A stretch of DNA of 64,000 nt from Dipteris shenzhenensis (lineage: Eukaryota; Polypodiophyta; Polypodiopsida; Gleicheniales): assembly GCA_047967505.1 (NCBI GenBank), contig CM106541.1; one strand, given 5' to 3'. The translations under genes were made by a program, and so were the position numbers. Below the pieces are notes generated by a model. The model made no database searches. It was not told the DNA's origin and was given only the letters and a program-made list of their open reading frames with translations. Positions 24,123-36,375 of this stretch are shown piece after piece (the first letter of the stretch is position 1; every line of letters starts with the position of its first letter).

Positions 24123-24405
24123 CTAGGGTAGGGTGAGTGGCCCATAATATCTCTTCGATTTGCTCTCGTTAAGGTAGCCTTCCATTTCTACTTCATCAAG
24201 GGTGGCTATTCGGCACGCCCCTTGTGGAATGATCTCTACCACGGGGTAGGGACCCATGCCTCGGTAGTTGAGCTTGTGCTTGGTATTGCGGATGCTGTAG
24301 AGGAGTGCAAGATTGCCCTCTACAAGGTCTTTGTTCTTGAGGTTGCGGTCGAACCACTTTTTGCATCGGGCCTTCTCCACCTGGAGGCAGTAGGTTGCAT
24401 GCAGC
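24123..24405 (-). pseudogene. Ty3/gypsy integrase C-terminal fragment
   Basis: The minus-strand peptide has EKARCKKWFDRNLKNKDLVE, LALLYSIRNTKHKLN and MGPYPVVEIIPQGACRIA. This is the chromatin-side C-terminal domain of Ty3/gypsy integrase (H/N-K-L..R-G-MGPY motif). The catalytic core is missing. Confidence 0.85.
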
Positions 24406-24429
24406 CTTGTCTCATCTAGCTTTTTAAGG

Positions 24430-24760
24430 TCAATTAAGCATTCTGGTCCACAAAGAAGACGAACTTATTGGCCAACAAGTAATGCCTGAATTTCTTGGTT
24501 GCATAGGCCAAACCCTCCCTTTCAGTTATTGTGTAGTTGACCTCGGCCTCATTCAGTTACTGACTCGCAAAGTACACCAGGTAGTCTAGGTTATGCTCCC
24601 TTGGTTGGGCTAACACACACTCGATGGCAAAATTGGAGGCATCTATTGTTGTTGCTAATCTAAATTTATTTTTTTTGCCAGGAGACTTTGTTATGTCTCC
24701 AGTTACTAGGTGCCATTAGGACGAAAATAATATGTCACAGTCCTTTTCATAAAGTTTCTT
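24430..24760 (-). pseudogene. Ty3/gypsy RNase H fragment
   Basis: Reads TIDASNFAIECVLAQP, NEAEVNYTITEREGLAYA and KKFRHYLLANKFVFFVDQ on the minus strand, with one stop before NEAEV. It lies just upstream of the integrase C-terminal piece, so the section between (end of RNase H and integrase core) has been deleted. Confidence 0.85.
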
Positions 24761-25469
24761 TCTAAGGTCCTAATGTTGGTCAACCCTTAGATTGACTGGC
24801 TTAGTCCATCATTTATCTACTTGGTCAACCATAAAGGGAACTAGGTTTCTTCGCCTTTTTCTTGGCAATATTTTTTTACTTCTTTGCACATCAATGGCCC
24901 AAGGTAATTTAATTGGAAAAATCTTTTGAAAAACTTGTTAAAAGTTTCTTGTTAATCGAGAGTTTATTGTTGTGTTTATTTGGGAGAACCTTCGATCCAA
25001 AGCATGCAGAGGAAAACGAGTGAGTTCACGCTCATTTTTTGCTTCACCTTGACTGTAGATTGGTCTAGCGTTTTTTGTGAGGTTTCTACAACAAAACACA
25101 TATGGGACTTTATAGAGAGGTCAATACCATAGTGGCATGTTTTTTTATGGGGACTTTGCATATTTGTGAATGAACTTACTACTACAAAAATATTGGTGAG
25201 CACTACATTAAAGGAGACAATCACTCATGATCCTTGCTACATGGCATTGTGGATGGTGCCATTAGGACCAAAATAATAAGTCTAACAATGGGGAGTTGGG
25301 AATCATATTAAAGGCATAAATTGCTAAATTGAAATCGCAATGCACATGCCAAATGTTCTCTTTAACTATTTGGAACACCAATTCAACAACTCATCAAATC
25401 TAGGTGCCACATCTCTCTAGAGATTAGTTGAGGTGCTTGTGGTAAGAGCCTTCAAAGAACCTGCCATGG
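24761..25469. other. Anonymous AT-rich DNA
   Basis: The first 150 bp may be more RNase H/RT debris. The rest shows no recognised feature. 'GTGCCATTAGGAC(C/G)AAAATAATA' occurs near 24710 and 25255. Confidence 0.45.
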
Positions 25470-28400
25470 AAGTATCACAAAAGTGGAAATGTTAATACTT
25501 CTTAAAGCAAGAGAATCAATTTTTATTTAAACAGCATACAACCGTTTGCGTACACTCACCCTCAACAATCTCCAATTGGGAACCCCTCACGTTCTTCTCA
25601 ATAAGTAACAATTACAATGCAATAACATGCAAAACAATACTAGACAGGAAGGTGAACAATTATGCATGGAAAGAGAACAGTGAGGGGCTCTGTAGAACTC
25701 ACTTTACCACACCTTCAATTTCCCTTAAATTAAATTCCTGGATCAGCGAGTGTATGAGGATTTCTTCCCTTACCATCCCACAATGAAATGATGTGAATCT
25801 GCCTTACAAGTCCCCACATATGGTATGGGCAAGCAGGCATGCGCATGCCATTATCTGGTGTTTTTGTAGAGACCTTTGAATCATGGTAAAGTAATGCATT
25901 TGGCAAGAAGTCTGATGCCTGAGCGTTTGTTGATGCTGAAAGCATCAAACCCTAAGCCAATGTCAATAACTGAGCCATGTGGCAATAGATTTCTGAAAGC
26001 TACCACATCAACATGACCAAGGATTATCTCTTCCAATCCATTTGACATGTGTCGATAGAACTTGGTAGTGTATGTTGCCAAGCATCCCAAGCCTCTGGTT
26101 CCTATGCTGCCAACCAAAAAAAAATTATGACCGTCCCTGACCAAGAACAAACACCAACCGGTATAAATCATTTCCATAAAAAAGAGCAAAGAAACCCATC
26201 TGCATGACCAATTTGCCTCCAAGTTCAAACACAATAACATCCTCACCTGATGCGAGCTCTCCAAACTCCTTCCTCTTTCCTTAATGCAGGCAACCAAGTT
26301 GCTTCATCATTCTGCCCTGCCATAATGGTTTTCATTAAATCATCACACTTATCAATTACTTTACATGCTGGTTCAGAAGGCTCGATTAATAATGAAAATC
26401 TGGGTTTGCCTCTGTCATCAAAAGCGTTAAGTTGGATTAACTGTGAATCGTATTCTGGTTTTAAATTCCAGCAATTGCAATGGGTACCCCTTGTGATACA
26501 ATACTTTTTTGCATCCGAATTTATAATTCTGATCCTGTGCTTCTATCAAAGCCAGAGAGACGCAACTTGCTATCAAGAAGGGGGCTCTTTCAATCTCTAA
26601 CTCTTTGACCCTGTAATCTGGATCAATCATGTGTTCACTCATCTGCAATGTCAAGGAGGAATCATTGACTGTGCTTCTCACAGAATCTGAGGCCTCTACA
26701 TCCTGTTCATCCTTCACTTCAGTCAAAAATAAAGAGAAGAGTGCATCTGATACATCATCAATCCCAGCTTTACCAAGTGCAGGTTTATTATATGGCAGTC
26801 CAGTCTCAGTGATGGATGAGAAGTCATCCTTCATTGGTTTAACACAATTCTCTCCTGTCTGAGCTCTTACATGTTTTGAAGAACCAATATTTGATTCCCC
26901 AAGGCCTGCTGTTATGACTCCAGCTCCACTCATCATCAGGTTGGAAAGCTTACAACCTTTTAAAATGTCTTCTTGACAGAAGGCATGTGTTGCTATACTG
27001 GAAACTGCCATTGGATCCGAGCAAGCAAGTCTTTCAGCTTGTTTTACAGCATCTGAGCTTGGACTTGATGAATGGTAGACTTCGTGCGAATTTGTACACT
27101 CATCTAACACCTCACTAAAAGCAAGTTGCGCAACTGTCTTTGCATATGTAGTTTCAACTGTGATGCCAGTAATCGACTTTGAAACCTCTGCATTTGCCTT
27201 CTCCCCCTCAATGAAAGAGACATGCTGGTCTCTTGTGCGCTCCTGGGATAGCCTTGTGATAGTGGGAGAAGTTTGCACAACAGACTGCTTCACGTTTGAT
27301 GGAGAAGCATTGAATTCCCGTCTTTCTGTGAAGATGTTGGGATAATTTGATTCCTGTGGAGACAACAAATGTTGGTCGCTACAGAAACCACAGTATATAA
27401 ACAACTCATCGCATGCAAAACAGAACCGCTCACCAAGAAAACAGCAATGGGTTCACAATAACGTGTTCGACAAAATTTCGTAAGGATACCGGTAGCTCAC
27501 CAAAAACAGCACTGCTGCACAACTTTTAAGAACGTCCAGATTCATTCGAACATCCGCCAAGCTTCTGGATGTGCAATAGTAAATTAAAGACGCGCCATCC
27601 ATAACAGAAAAAATCACGTTCTTGTGGAAGAAGCAACATTACCTGTGTTCTTGCTTTCCAAAGCCGCAATAATTTGCAAGGGTTTCCAGCTGTTACAAGA
27701 GAAAGACATCTTAGCACGGAGTTCCGGTAAGGCTGAACTGAAAACCTTGATGAACCACGGCGCTTATCTTACCTTTAAATTTCCGGCTCGTTTTCCAAAT
27801 GTTGCCTTCAGCAGGGGATAGGTGTCAATAATTCCAGCAGGCCGGGGAGCTGGTCGACTAATCTCAGAAAACGCTTCGCTCACACGAAGCATATCGAAAT
27901 TCAAGATGTTATGCCCTGCCCAAATCCGTTCTACAAAGATAAAAATTCAAGATCTCATAAGCGGATCAGTGCAAGATGAGCGACTTCTCCAGAAGGATAG
28001 TGAGTCTTTTGGTAAAACCTCACGAACCATTGAGCAGGCGATGTATCTCATCTGCGACCTCGGCGAAGGTCGGAGCATTAGCTACGTTTTCCTTGGTGAT
28101 ACCGTTGCACTCGATGCTGCGACGGTTGAGGCTGTCCAGGTCTTTTGGCCTGATGAGAGTGTTGTAGGAGTGGAGCTCAGAAAGACCCTGGGCATCCAGC
28201 ACAATTGCCCCAAACTCGAGCAATTGGTGCTTCTGCCCCGTGCGGAATGGCACAGTGGTCTCAACGTCGAAGAAGACGATATTGGCGGCATGTTGGTCTA
28301 CGCCAATTCGTCCATCGAATGAAGCCACCGCCATTGTTCAATCAGAGAAATCAACTTCCAAATCGAATCAGAATGCGAAGCTAGCCAACTATGCTTCAGT

Positions 28401-28565
28401 TCCTACGAAGCCTGTGTAGTAATTTCCTGTTCCGAGGACGGATTGCGTTGGCTGATCGTGCAAAGAAGAAGCCAAACAGTTACGGTGGCTTATCATCCAC
28501 GTCGGGAGGGGATTAAGCGCAACGCATTTCACAAGTACTTGTCGTTCAAGCAAGAAGCGAAAGAC
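25470..28565. repeat. Right copy of the NEN gene duplication
   Basis: Homologous to 5385-8270. It starts with the shared downstream flank ('AGTATCACAA..GTGGAAATGTT..TACTTCTTAAA') and ends in the shared upstream flank ('GATTAAGCGCAACG..TTTCACAA'). It is longer because exon 5 keeps about 440 bp missing from the left copy. Confidence 0.85.
25881..28334 (-). pseudogene. NEN: NEN-type DEDDh exonuclease, copy 2, frameshifted
   Basis: Six exons on the minus strand: 28334-28028, 27930-27773, 27689-27643, 27564-27501, 27353-26247 and 26106-25881. Exons 2, 3, 4 and 6 are identical in length to copy 1, with GT/AG junctions. The start MAVASFDGRIG is continuous, without the insertion seen in copy 1. Exo motifs FFDVETT, ERIWAGHN and EHRSLADVRMN keep the catalytic residues. 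In exon 5 one extra T in the plus-strand 'GCGTTAAG' (26427-26428; copy 1 has GCGTAAG) shifts the frame and makes a TAA at 26427-26429. The product would be about 500 residues and lack the conserved C-terminal region. The frame recovers downstream in the next phase, so this is either a recent disabling mutation or a base-call error. Confidence 0.85.
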
Positions 28566-28800
28566 TAGATCATTCAAGGTAAGGGAAAGCAATGTAGTGG
28601 CAAAAAGACTCGGCAAAAGGATCCTCAACGTCCAATCTGAAGCCTTTTTTTTTCCTGCGAAAGTATCTTTCGATCGATCGATTGGAAATGAAACGTGAGC
28701 ATGAAGAAATTTAAAGCTTTTGGAATACCGATGGCAATGCGCATGACCAGACTTTGCCGGAATTGAGAGGAGCTGCGAGCTCACTCGCGAGAGAGCTGGG
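28566..28800. other. Upstream region of NEN copy 2
   Basis: No gene recognised. The 'GATCGATCGATTGG' stretch near 28675 is a short self-complementary motif. Confidence 0.4.
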
Positions 28801-28854
28801 ATTTTGACTAAAATTGGTTGTGCGCGATCTATGATTAAGCCGAAGCGTTGGCGA

Positions 28855-28985
28855 TTGACGAGTGATTTTCGTCGGGAATCGCAGTACCGAAGCTGGGATG
28901 TTCGCCGGATATCGCAGTACCGAAACGTGGCGAGAGATATAGGCAATCGACAAGTGATTTTCGCCGGAAATCGCAGTACCGAAAA
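28855..28985. repeat. Three repeats of ATCGCAGTACCGAA
   Basis: The motif occurs at about 28878, 28913 and 28970. The first and third are inside a longer repeat with 'GTGATTTTCG(T/C)CGG(G/A)AATCGCAG'. Long open frames on both strands here are not supported by any motif. Confidence 0.8.
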
Positions 28986-28988
28986 CGA

Positions 28989-29054
28989 TCGAGCATTGAA
29001 TCTGATTGTTGAGCGGTGTCTAGGTTCAATTCCGTCATCAGATTCAATGCTCGA
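28989..29054. repeat. Perfect 18-bp inverted repeat with 30-base loop
   Basis: TCGAGCATTGAATCTGAT at 28989-29006 is the exact reverse complement of 29037-29054. The loop is 30 bases. It could fold as a hairpin if transcribed; I see no terminator-like U-run. Confidence 0.85.
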
Positions 29055-29399
29055 CAATTCCGTCGACAGTTTTGCTCTGAATTTGTACGGAATCGCCTTC
29101 GGGAGGCGATTCCCGGCGACCCCAAGGAGCCTGTCCATCCGGTTTCCGACCGGAATCGCCACCCGGAGGCAATTTTTACCGAAAGTCAACAGCGCCGAGA
29201 GCTGGCCGGCCGCATGGCAATGCGTGATTGGTCGACGTTCTCATGTCAGCCACCAGCGGCGCGGTGCAGTTCACGTGTCAGTGGGTGCGGTTTTTGAGTG
29301 GGCGGAGGATGCACTATCGCTAACCAAGCACGCTCGTGAATTCTTGATAATTTTACCCGTCAGCGTGTGACGCACACATTACCATTATGAAGGCTTCTT

Positions 29400-30470
29400 G
29401 ATCGAACGGCCCAGATTGCGTTTCCCACGACTAGCACCTTTGAGACGAATGAGATTTTGATCTTGATGCACCAAACATCTTCACAAACTTTGCATCATCT
29501 TCGCAAACTTTGAAATCGGCCTTGGAATGGGATTAGCCTCCATGGAATTAAGTGTTCTCTTTCTCAACAAATCACAAAACTTGAGTTTCAAAATTTCCAA
29601 GGTTTTTCTTGAGAATTTGTAATCTTTTAGCTAAAATCTAACTAACTTGCCTAAAATTTTGCAGATTATACAAAATCGTGAAAATATTTTTTCCCACTTA
29701 ACAATGAAAATGTTGTAGATTCATTGCACTTAGTGTAAAGGTTTTCTGTGAACAATACTGCCAATATTCCCACGCTCTCGAACACTCATCACTATTTTCC
29801 CAGAAGATCAATGTGCCATTATTCCCACACTAGAATGAAGGTGGAAAGAAAACCCACACTCGCATCAAAGAAATGCTTGTAATTCAAACCCTTTAAAACT
29901 AGTACTTTAAGGACCTTTTGCGAAGGTCACATGTTGAAGTATTACAAAATAAGGGTTTAATTCAACATTAGGTAATGTGAATGCTACTTCAACTAAGAAT
30001 TTGTTTAGCTTTTTTGAGAGTTGAGATCGAATGAAAAGAGTATAGCATGGATGCTTGTGTAAATTCAAAGAGTGGACTTCACAATGTTTAAATAAACCAT
30101 TTTGAGAAAAAAAAAGTTCCAATGTTTCTTATTTTATGCATAACATAATGAGGTGTATTAAATTTACTCCCATAACATAATTTTAGGTGAAAAAACGCCG
30201 TAACACTAATGAAAACAACACGTTAGCACAACCACTATAGCTATTATATCTATAGTTATTAATATGCACTCAGCTTGGGAGAAAGTTAAGCGTAACACGA
30301 GTGCTTTCTTTTTTAAATACTCATGCACCCACCTTTTTGGTGTTGTCAAGGGGCCCTAGCCTACGCTTATACAGAAAGTTGCAAGAGATCGAACGAGGGC
30401 CGCCACCTGATAGGCAACCAAACCTACCACTCGCCTGCCAGACATCCTCAACGTAGCACGAGTGTGAATA
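29400..30470. other. Anonymous AT-rich DNA
   Basis: No exon or transposon motif is recognised. The stretch 30330-30470 is GC-richer and may be an old insertion. Confidence 0.45.
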
Positions 30471-30655
30471 TAATTAATAAGTTCTTGAGAAGTACGTATT
30501 GAATATCAATATAATTAATAATATCTTGAGAAGTAAGTATCTAGGCCAAACTAAGAAGTCAAGCTTGACCACCACCTACCCAAGCAACAAAAGAGTATCT
30601 AGGCCAAACTAAGAAGTCAAGCTTGACCACCACCTACCCAAGCAACAAAGGAGGG
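30471..30655. repeat. Two short tandem duplications
   Basis: 'AATATAATTAATAA' with a following 'CTTGAGAAGTA' is duplicated at about 30475 and 30510. Next, a 59-bp unit starting 'GTATCTAGGCCAAACTAAG' is repeated almost perfectly at about 30537 and 30596. Confidence 0.85.
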
Positions 30656-31139
30656 CCAACAATGTGTCCCAATCATATAAGTTAATTACACGGAAGCATC
30701 AAAATCTTAGCGCTATATACTCTTCTTTCAAGCTAACATGTAGAATACCTGTAAGACCTTGTGCCAATCATGGGACTTGAGGCCACTAAGCTTATTGGTC
30801 TCCATCTTCTTTTTCTTGCAAGTTATTCATTTGCTCTAGTAACTACTCCTAAAACCTGGATAACTTGCTTGTTTTACTTTGTTATTAACTTATGCTTGCT
30901 CCATCTTTAAAAAAAATGTACAAATCAAATACAATATGCATTCAAAATCCACTTATATCGCTTGCATTATGAAAAATAATTTCTTGTTGAAATCATGTAA
31001 GGCATGGTGTATGTAAGATGGAAGGAGATGATGTATGTAAGATGGAGGACGAGAATACCAATGCTCCATGTGGCGGTAGTCCCAAGTCCCATTATCAATT
31101 GATAGAACACCATGACCAAAAACCCCAAAAGAAAACGAA

Positions 31140-31955
31140 AAAGTAAGAAGCCAAGCTTGGCCCAAAAATAATTTCATCCCAAATGCAATACCCTTGCATA
31201 GCATGGATAAGAATGTCGAGATTGACCACACAGTGTGGAGCATGGCCAAAATCCCAAAACAAAACAAAAATCATCACCTTCCATTAACACATTCCACGAT
31301 ATATTATCTTAAGAAAACAAAAAATCATCACCTTTCATTAACATGTTCCACCAAATATCACCTTGGAGTATTCTTTCCCATTAAACACCCAAAGCTTTAT
31401 GAAGCCTATTTACAATTGGATCCATCCTTGGAGTTTACTTTAAACCCTTAAAATGTTCTCTAGCTCATTATACCATAGGCTTTACACCAAGACATTCATA
31501 TGGCTTTAAATACTCATTTTTTTCCTACAAGATAGTTTAGGAAAAGAAGTCAAAGCTTGGCCCTAAAAGAAATTCATCCCAAATGAAATACCCTTGCATA
31601 GCATGGCTAAAAATGTCCACATTGACCACCTAGTGCGAAGCATGATCCAAAACCCAAAACAAAACAAAAAATCATCACCTTCCATTGACACGTTCCACCA
31701 AACATTATCTTAAGAAAACAAAAAATCATCACCTTCCATTAACATGTTCCACCAAATATCACGTTGGAGTATTCTTTCCCATTAAACACCCAAAGATTTA
31801 TGGAGCTTATTAACAATTGGTATCAAGTTAGTGGATCCATCCTTGGATTTGATTGTAAACCTTTAAAATGTTCTCTAGCTCATTATACCATAGGCTTTAC
31901 ACCAAGACATTCATATAGCTTTAAATACTTATTTTTTCCCTACAATATAGTTTAG
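31140..31955. repeat. About 400-bp tandem duplication
   Basis: Two head-to-tail copies (about 31140-31540 and 31540-31955), each starting 'AAG(C/T)CAA(A)GCTTGGCCC' and ending 'TTTTTTCCCTACAATATAG'-like sequence. Each copy also carries an internal direct repeat around 'AATCATCACCTT(C/T)CATTAAC'. No coding motif. Confidence 0.85.
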
Positions 31956-32393
31956 GAAAAGACTTATTATATGTCAGCTACATCTCTACATTTGGAGTAA
32001 ACATGATTATATTATATTCAGATTGAAACATCCAAATTCCAAAGGAATCAACATTTGTAATTTTCATGATCTCTTGAAGTTGCACAGAAACTCTATGCAC
32101 ACCATCACATGAATATCCACAGCGCAAAGATCCATAAAATGGTCCACTAGTAATAAACTTATTGTGTTTTACCAACACATATTAATGGAAGTATGATTTA
32201 CAAGATCTCAAGATTCTAAGAGCTTATCATTCAAATACCATCTCAAGTACAATAGGAGAAGCACAATCCATAAATCTTTATTTAAGCACCCAAGATGCTC
32301 ATAGGTAATTGTCTAATGTCATCCACAATTTTAGATTATAGCATCCTAGACACTCAAAATCGATTCCTTATTTCCACAACCAAGAAAGCATAA

Positions 32394-32397
<4 letters not shown>

Positions 32398-32483
<86 letters not shown>
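32398..32483. repeat. Compound (GT)n-(GA)n microsatellite
   Basis: About 34 bp of GT followed directly by about 50 bp of GA. Confidence 0.95.
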
Positions 32484-32486
<3 letters not shown>

Positions 32487-35400
32487 ATGACACGTTATCA
32501 TTAATGTTTCCATGGGACATCGATGTCTAGCTACACCTCTATGAGTAGTTGATGAGCACACTTTTCTACATATTTGCAATCCTAGCACGTGTGCATGCCC
32601 CCTACCTAAGATCTTGTTATTGCAATGCTCTAGAAGCCCCTTCATGTATGCACCCAATTTCTTTGCTTGTTTTTTGAGAAGGCTATGTAGGTCCCTCAAC
32701 ATTAGAGCCTTTTCTCTCTATTATGCTAATATGCATGACATACAAGTAGGTTGATTTCCTCTATGTTGTGAGTTGCATATTCTTGCTTCTCTTTGGACAT
32801 TTTTCCATCTACCTGCTTCCACATCAAGTCCATACACCCTTGTCCTTATCTTATATATTACCCAAAAAATCATCTATTTCACCCCTATTTTATACCATCA
32901 CTTATATTTTGTTCCTTCCATTTCTTCCCTGTGAGATAGCCTATTTGCATTAATCTTTTCAATTGTGCTAAAATATCAAATGTGCTAGCATAAACCTTCC
33001 CCTTCTACAAGGAACTTACCTTTATTAGCTACAAGAATGAGTTATGGTGTTTGGACCTTTGTTCCCAATTTCTTTATGCAGAGAATTTTTTATACCAATT
33101 CCACTCTCTTCTAGTAATTATGACAAGTCCTTATGCCCAAGCTTAACATCATATAAGACTAGAGTCTACTAACATAGTATATAGGAATTTCCTCATCTAT
33201 GAATTAATAATTTTTGCCTTTGTACAATAGGAATTTCCTCATTTACTAATTCCAATTTTTTGTCTTTCTACAATAGTTTTGAAGGTTGAAAAGAGCTTTC
33301 ATCGCCCTCTGATCACTCTTTTCTCAATACATGTATTCCTTTAGTAGCTGACATCCTAAACTCCAACCCTAAATATTTTTATGAGGTGACCACCTCCAAG
33401 TCATGCCAACCTTGCTTTATAAGGTTAACATAGATGGTGGCAAAATGTAAGACTCTAAAGGAAAGGCAAGCTTGAACCATATGCACCCCCTTCTCATCAC
33501 AAAATTTAAAGATATGATGATAGAATTTGGGAATAAGTTGGACTCAAAGAAGGGGTGGCTCATAAGAAATTATAGGACTTCCCCATGTCCAAGGTCTAGT
33601 CTTTCAATTATAGGTGGGTGCTTAAGAAAATGATACAAACACTTAACCATCATCAAGAGATTATTCAAGAGGAAAGCTCAGGTTGGGCCCCCAAAGACAC
33701 CCACAACTCCTCAAGTGATTGGAAGGCTATCATGAAAGAAATAAAGAAGAATTCCACCTTCAACAAGGAATAGAAGGCATTCATGCAAGTGAGGCTACAA
33801 AAAATGAGGGCATCCCACACTTGGTTCAAGAGGGATGAACTGATTCCACACTTATTTTGTAAGATGTCTCCTTCCCTAGCCTTTTAAGTGGTGCTATATA
33901 TGTAGTATTATCTTGAATTAATTTAATTATCAATTTTTTTGTTGTGTAGACAAGAAGTAAAGGCAAGCCAAGCATCTACATTAGAGGAGTATGACTATGC
34001 ATAGTGAAATGGGTCCCACAAGCTCTTATGCTATCAAGAGGTGGATAGGAGGAGTACCTCAATGGCATCTCCATTGATGTAATTGCTTCATGGACATCCC
34101 CTTCAAACTTTAGCTTTTTTCCAACTCGGATCCTACATTCAAAAGGTAATATTTGAATGGAGTAGGAGAGGGAATAAGCATCTCAATGATGCTCACAAAG
34201 ATGAAATATACAAAGGTGGGGCCATGGGAAAAGGGGATGAAGATAACGACAAGGAGGAGAAGGATGAGGAATAGGTGAAACAACAATAGATGAATCCTCT
34301 TCTTTGGACTGGCACTTTTGGTTTTAATATGTATATTTACATTACCCTATGGGCCTTATAAATAATACTTGATTCTTTCCAATACATTGTAATACAATGT
34401 GATATAATGGGAAAGAGGTTCAAATGATTCCTTAACACTTGGGAAGGCAATGTAAACAATATTTATTTGATACACTTTTTGGAGTCATATCGATGTTTCT
34501 TTGGACATTGTTGCAACTTTCATTTTGATCCTTGAGAATACCTTGAGCTACAAGTTGGGGAGTTTAATCTTTTAAAGGCTTGTGAAGCAGACTTCTATTT
34601 ATATTTTCTTTTAAAATCACCTAAATCAAACATTCTTAATAAAAAGGCATTTTATGGGTATTTGCCTTTGATCTGAAGTCAACATAGCACTATAAGGGAA
34701 AGGGGCCACTTCTCGATGCAAGTTTCAATGCTTGACGACTTAGAAATATTTTTAATAGTGGACCTTTTTGTCAGTATTATAATTGGTATTAGGATAGAAA
34801 ATTATAAATTTAAAAAATCATTGGTATTAGCATAATTGGGAAGATAATTGTAGCTTAAATGCATTCATCCTTGGCACATTGATGAAAGAAAGATATAAAA
34901 ATATCGGTTCACATAAAAATGGTAGTGTAGATAATCCAATCAATATTTGGCTCCCTTCAAAGCTCTAAATAGTGTACTTACAAGCATAGCACATGGATAA
35001 GCTAATGCAAATAAAAGTATATATGTTTAATAACTTCATGCCATTGCAACTTATCACATGATCTCAAAGCCCTAAATTGTATAAGAAGATACACCAAATG
35101 ACAAAAAAACTATTAAAAAGAAGCAAAAAATTATCAAATTATCAAAGAACAAAAAATTTACCAAAGTAAATTGTATAAGGAGGGTGTGCGTATCTTAGCT
35201 CAATACCTTGAAATTATGTGCGACAACCCTTAGCTTTGTTTTTGCATAATGTCAACAAGGTGGCAACATAGACTCAGAGGCCACCAGCCCCTCCGCTCCA
35301 AAAGCGGATGCACTCATTGATGAGTGAAAGAAAAGCCTGCACGCAGTCTGCTAGGCCCTCAACCGTGTGGATATGGGTAGCCAAATGCTATGCTTGTGAT

Positions 35401-35560
35401 ATAATAATCAAGATGCAATCCCCCAAATCAAGACTAGATAAGTCGCGTCCTTATACATTTTGCCTATTTTAAATGCACATGATGAGTCTATGAGGACGAC
35501 TGGAGGGTTGGCATGAATATGCTTGCCACCTCATCCTACCTTCCCCACCATTATAAAATT
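32484..35560. other. Anonymous DNA
   Basis: There are no supportable genes. Short open frames such as 34083-34274 (acidic C-terminus) lack recognised motifs. Some of 33400-34280 could be decayed transposon sequence. Confidence 0.45.
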
Positions 35561-35739
35561 ATTATCCCTTGGACTACTCCATTCAATGCACACAAGTGGC
35601 CAGCCAAATGGAAGGGTTGGTAGAAGAGAGAGTTTACCACTTTAACCATGGGTCCATAGCCATCATCTTCTATATTATACATGCCACATTATATTACACA
35701 TTGCAAATAATCATAATAGCATTGGTCTCTTTTTTAGCA

Positions 35740-36116
35740 TTCATTGTGTGTGTGTGCACGCGTGCGTGCACACATGTGTGTGTGTGCATGCACCCTCATG
35801 TGCATGCGCATGTGTGCACATGCACACACATATGTGTATTTGTCCGTGAATGTGTATTTGTATGTGTGCATGCATTATGTGCGTGTGCATGCATCATGTG
35901 TGTGCATGTGCGTGCATGCGTGTGTGCGTGCATGTGTGTGTGCATGTGCATGTCCTTGTGCATGTGCGTGTGCATGTGCATGGGATGCACATGTGCGTGT
36001 GCGTGTGCGTGTGCGTGTGTGTGCATGTGCGTGTGTGTGCATGTGTGCGTGTGTGCATGTGTGTGTGCGTGTGCATGCACGTGCGTGTGTGCATGTGTGC
36101 ATGTGCGTGTGCATGA
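35740..36116. repeat. 380-bp alternating TG/CA-GCATGC tract
   Basis: Almost every step alternates purine and pyrimidine: TGTG, GCATGC, GCGTGT, TGCATG. This is the pattern that favours left-handed Z-DNA. The long Cys/Val/His-rich open frames on both strands are composition artefacts. Confidence 0.9.
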
Positions 36117-36117
36117 G

Positions 36118-36375
36118 TTCCAAAACTCACCATCCAACCCCTCTCTATTGAATCCCTCTAGCTCACCATCCAGCCCCTCTCTAATGGATCCCTCTGACTC
36201 TCCATCTAGCCCCTCCCCTATAGATACTTCTAGCTCACCACCTAGCCTCTCCCCAATGGATCCTTTTGGATCACCATCCAGCTCCTCCCATCTTGAAATC
36301 ATGAGACATAGTCCCATCTAGATTTCCCCCAATCATGAAATCGTGAGACATAGTCCCATCCAGCTTCAGATGCCC
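36118..36375. repeat. 36-bp minisatellite plus 55-bp duplication
   Basis: Five degenerate units of about 36 bp contain 'TCACCATC(C/T)AGCCCCTC' and 'ATGGATCC'. After these, 'GAAATC(A/G)TGAGACATAGTCC' occurs twice (about 36295 and 36338). Confidence 0.8.

Noticed and set aside
28389-29370. 266-codon minus and 188-codon plus frames upstream of NEN copy 2
   Set aside because: They overlap on opposite strands, have no recognised motif, and cover the direct and inverted repeats; likely chance frames in GC-richer DNA.
36118-36300. CRISPR-like spaced repeats
   Set aside because: The units are contiguous, degenerate 36-bp minisatellite repeats in a plant genome with no spacers or cas genes.
35569-36321. 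250-codon plus-strand frame with Cys/Val/His repeats
   Set aside because: It translates the TG/GCATGC tract and the following minisatellite; equally long frames exist in other phases and on the other strand.
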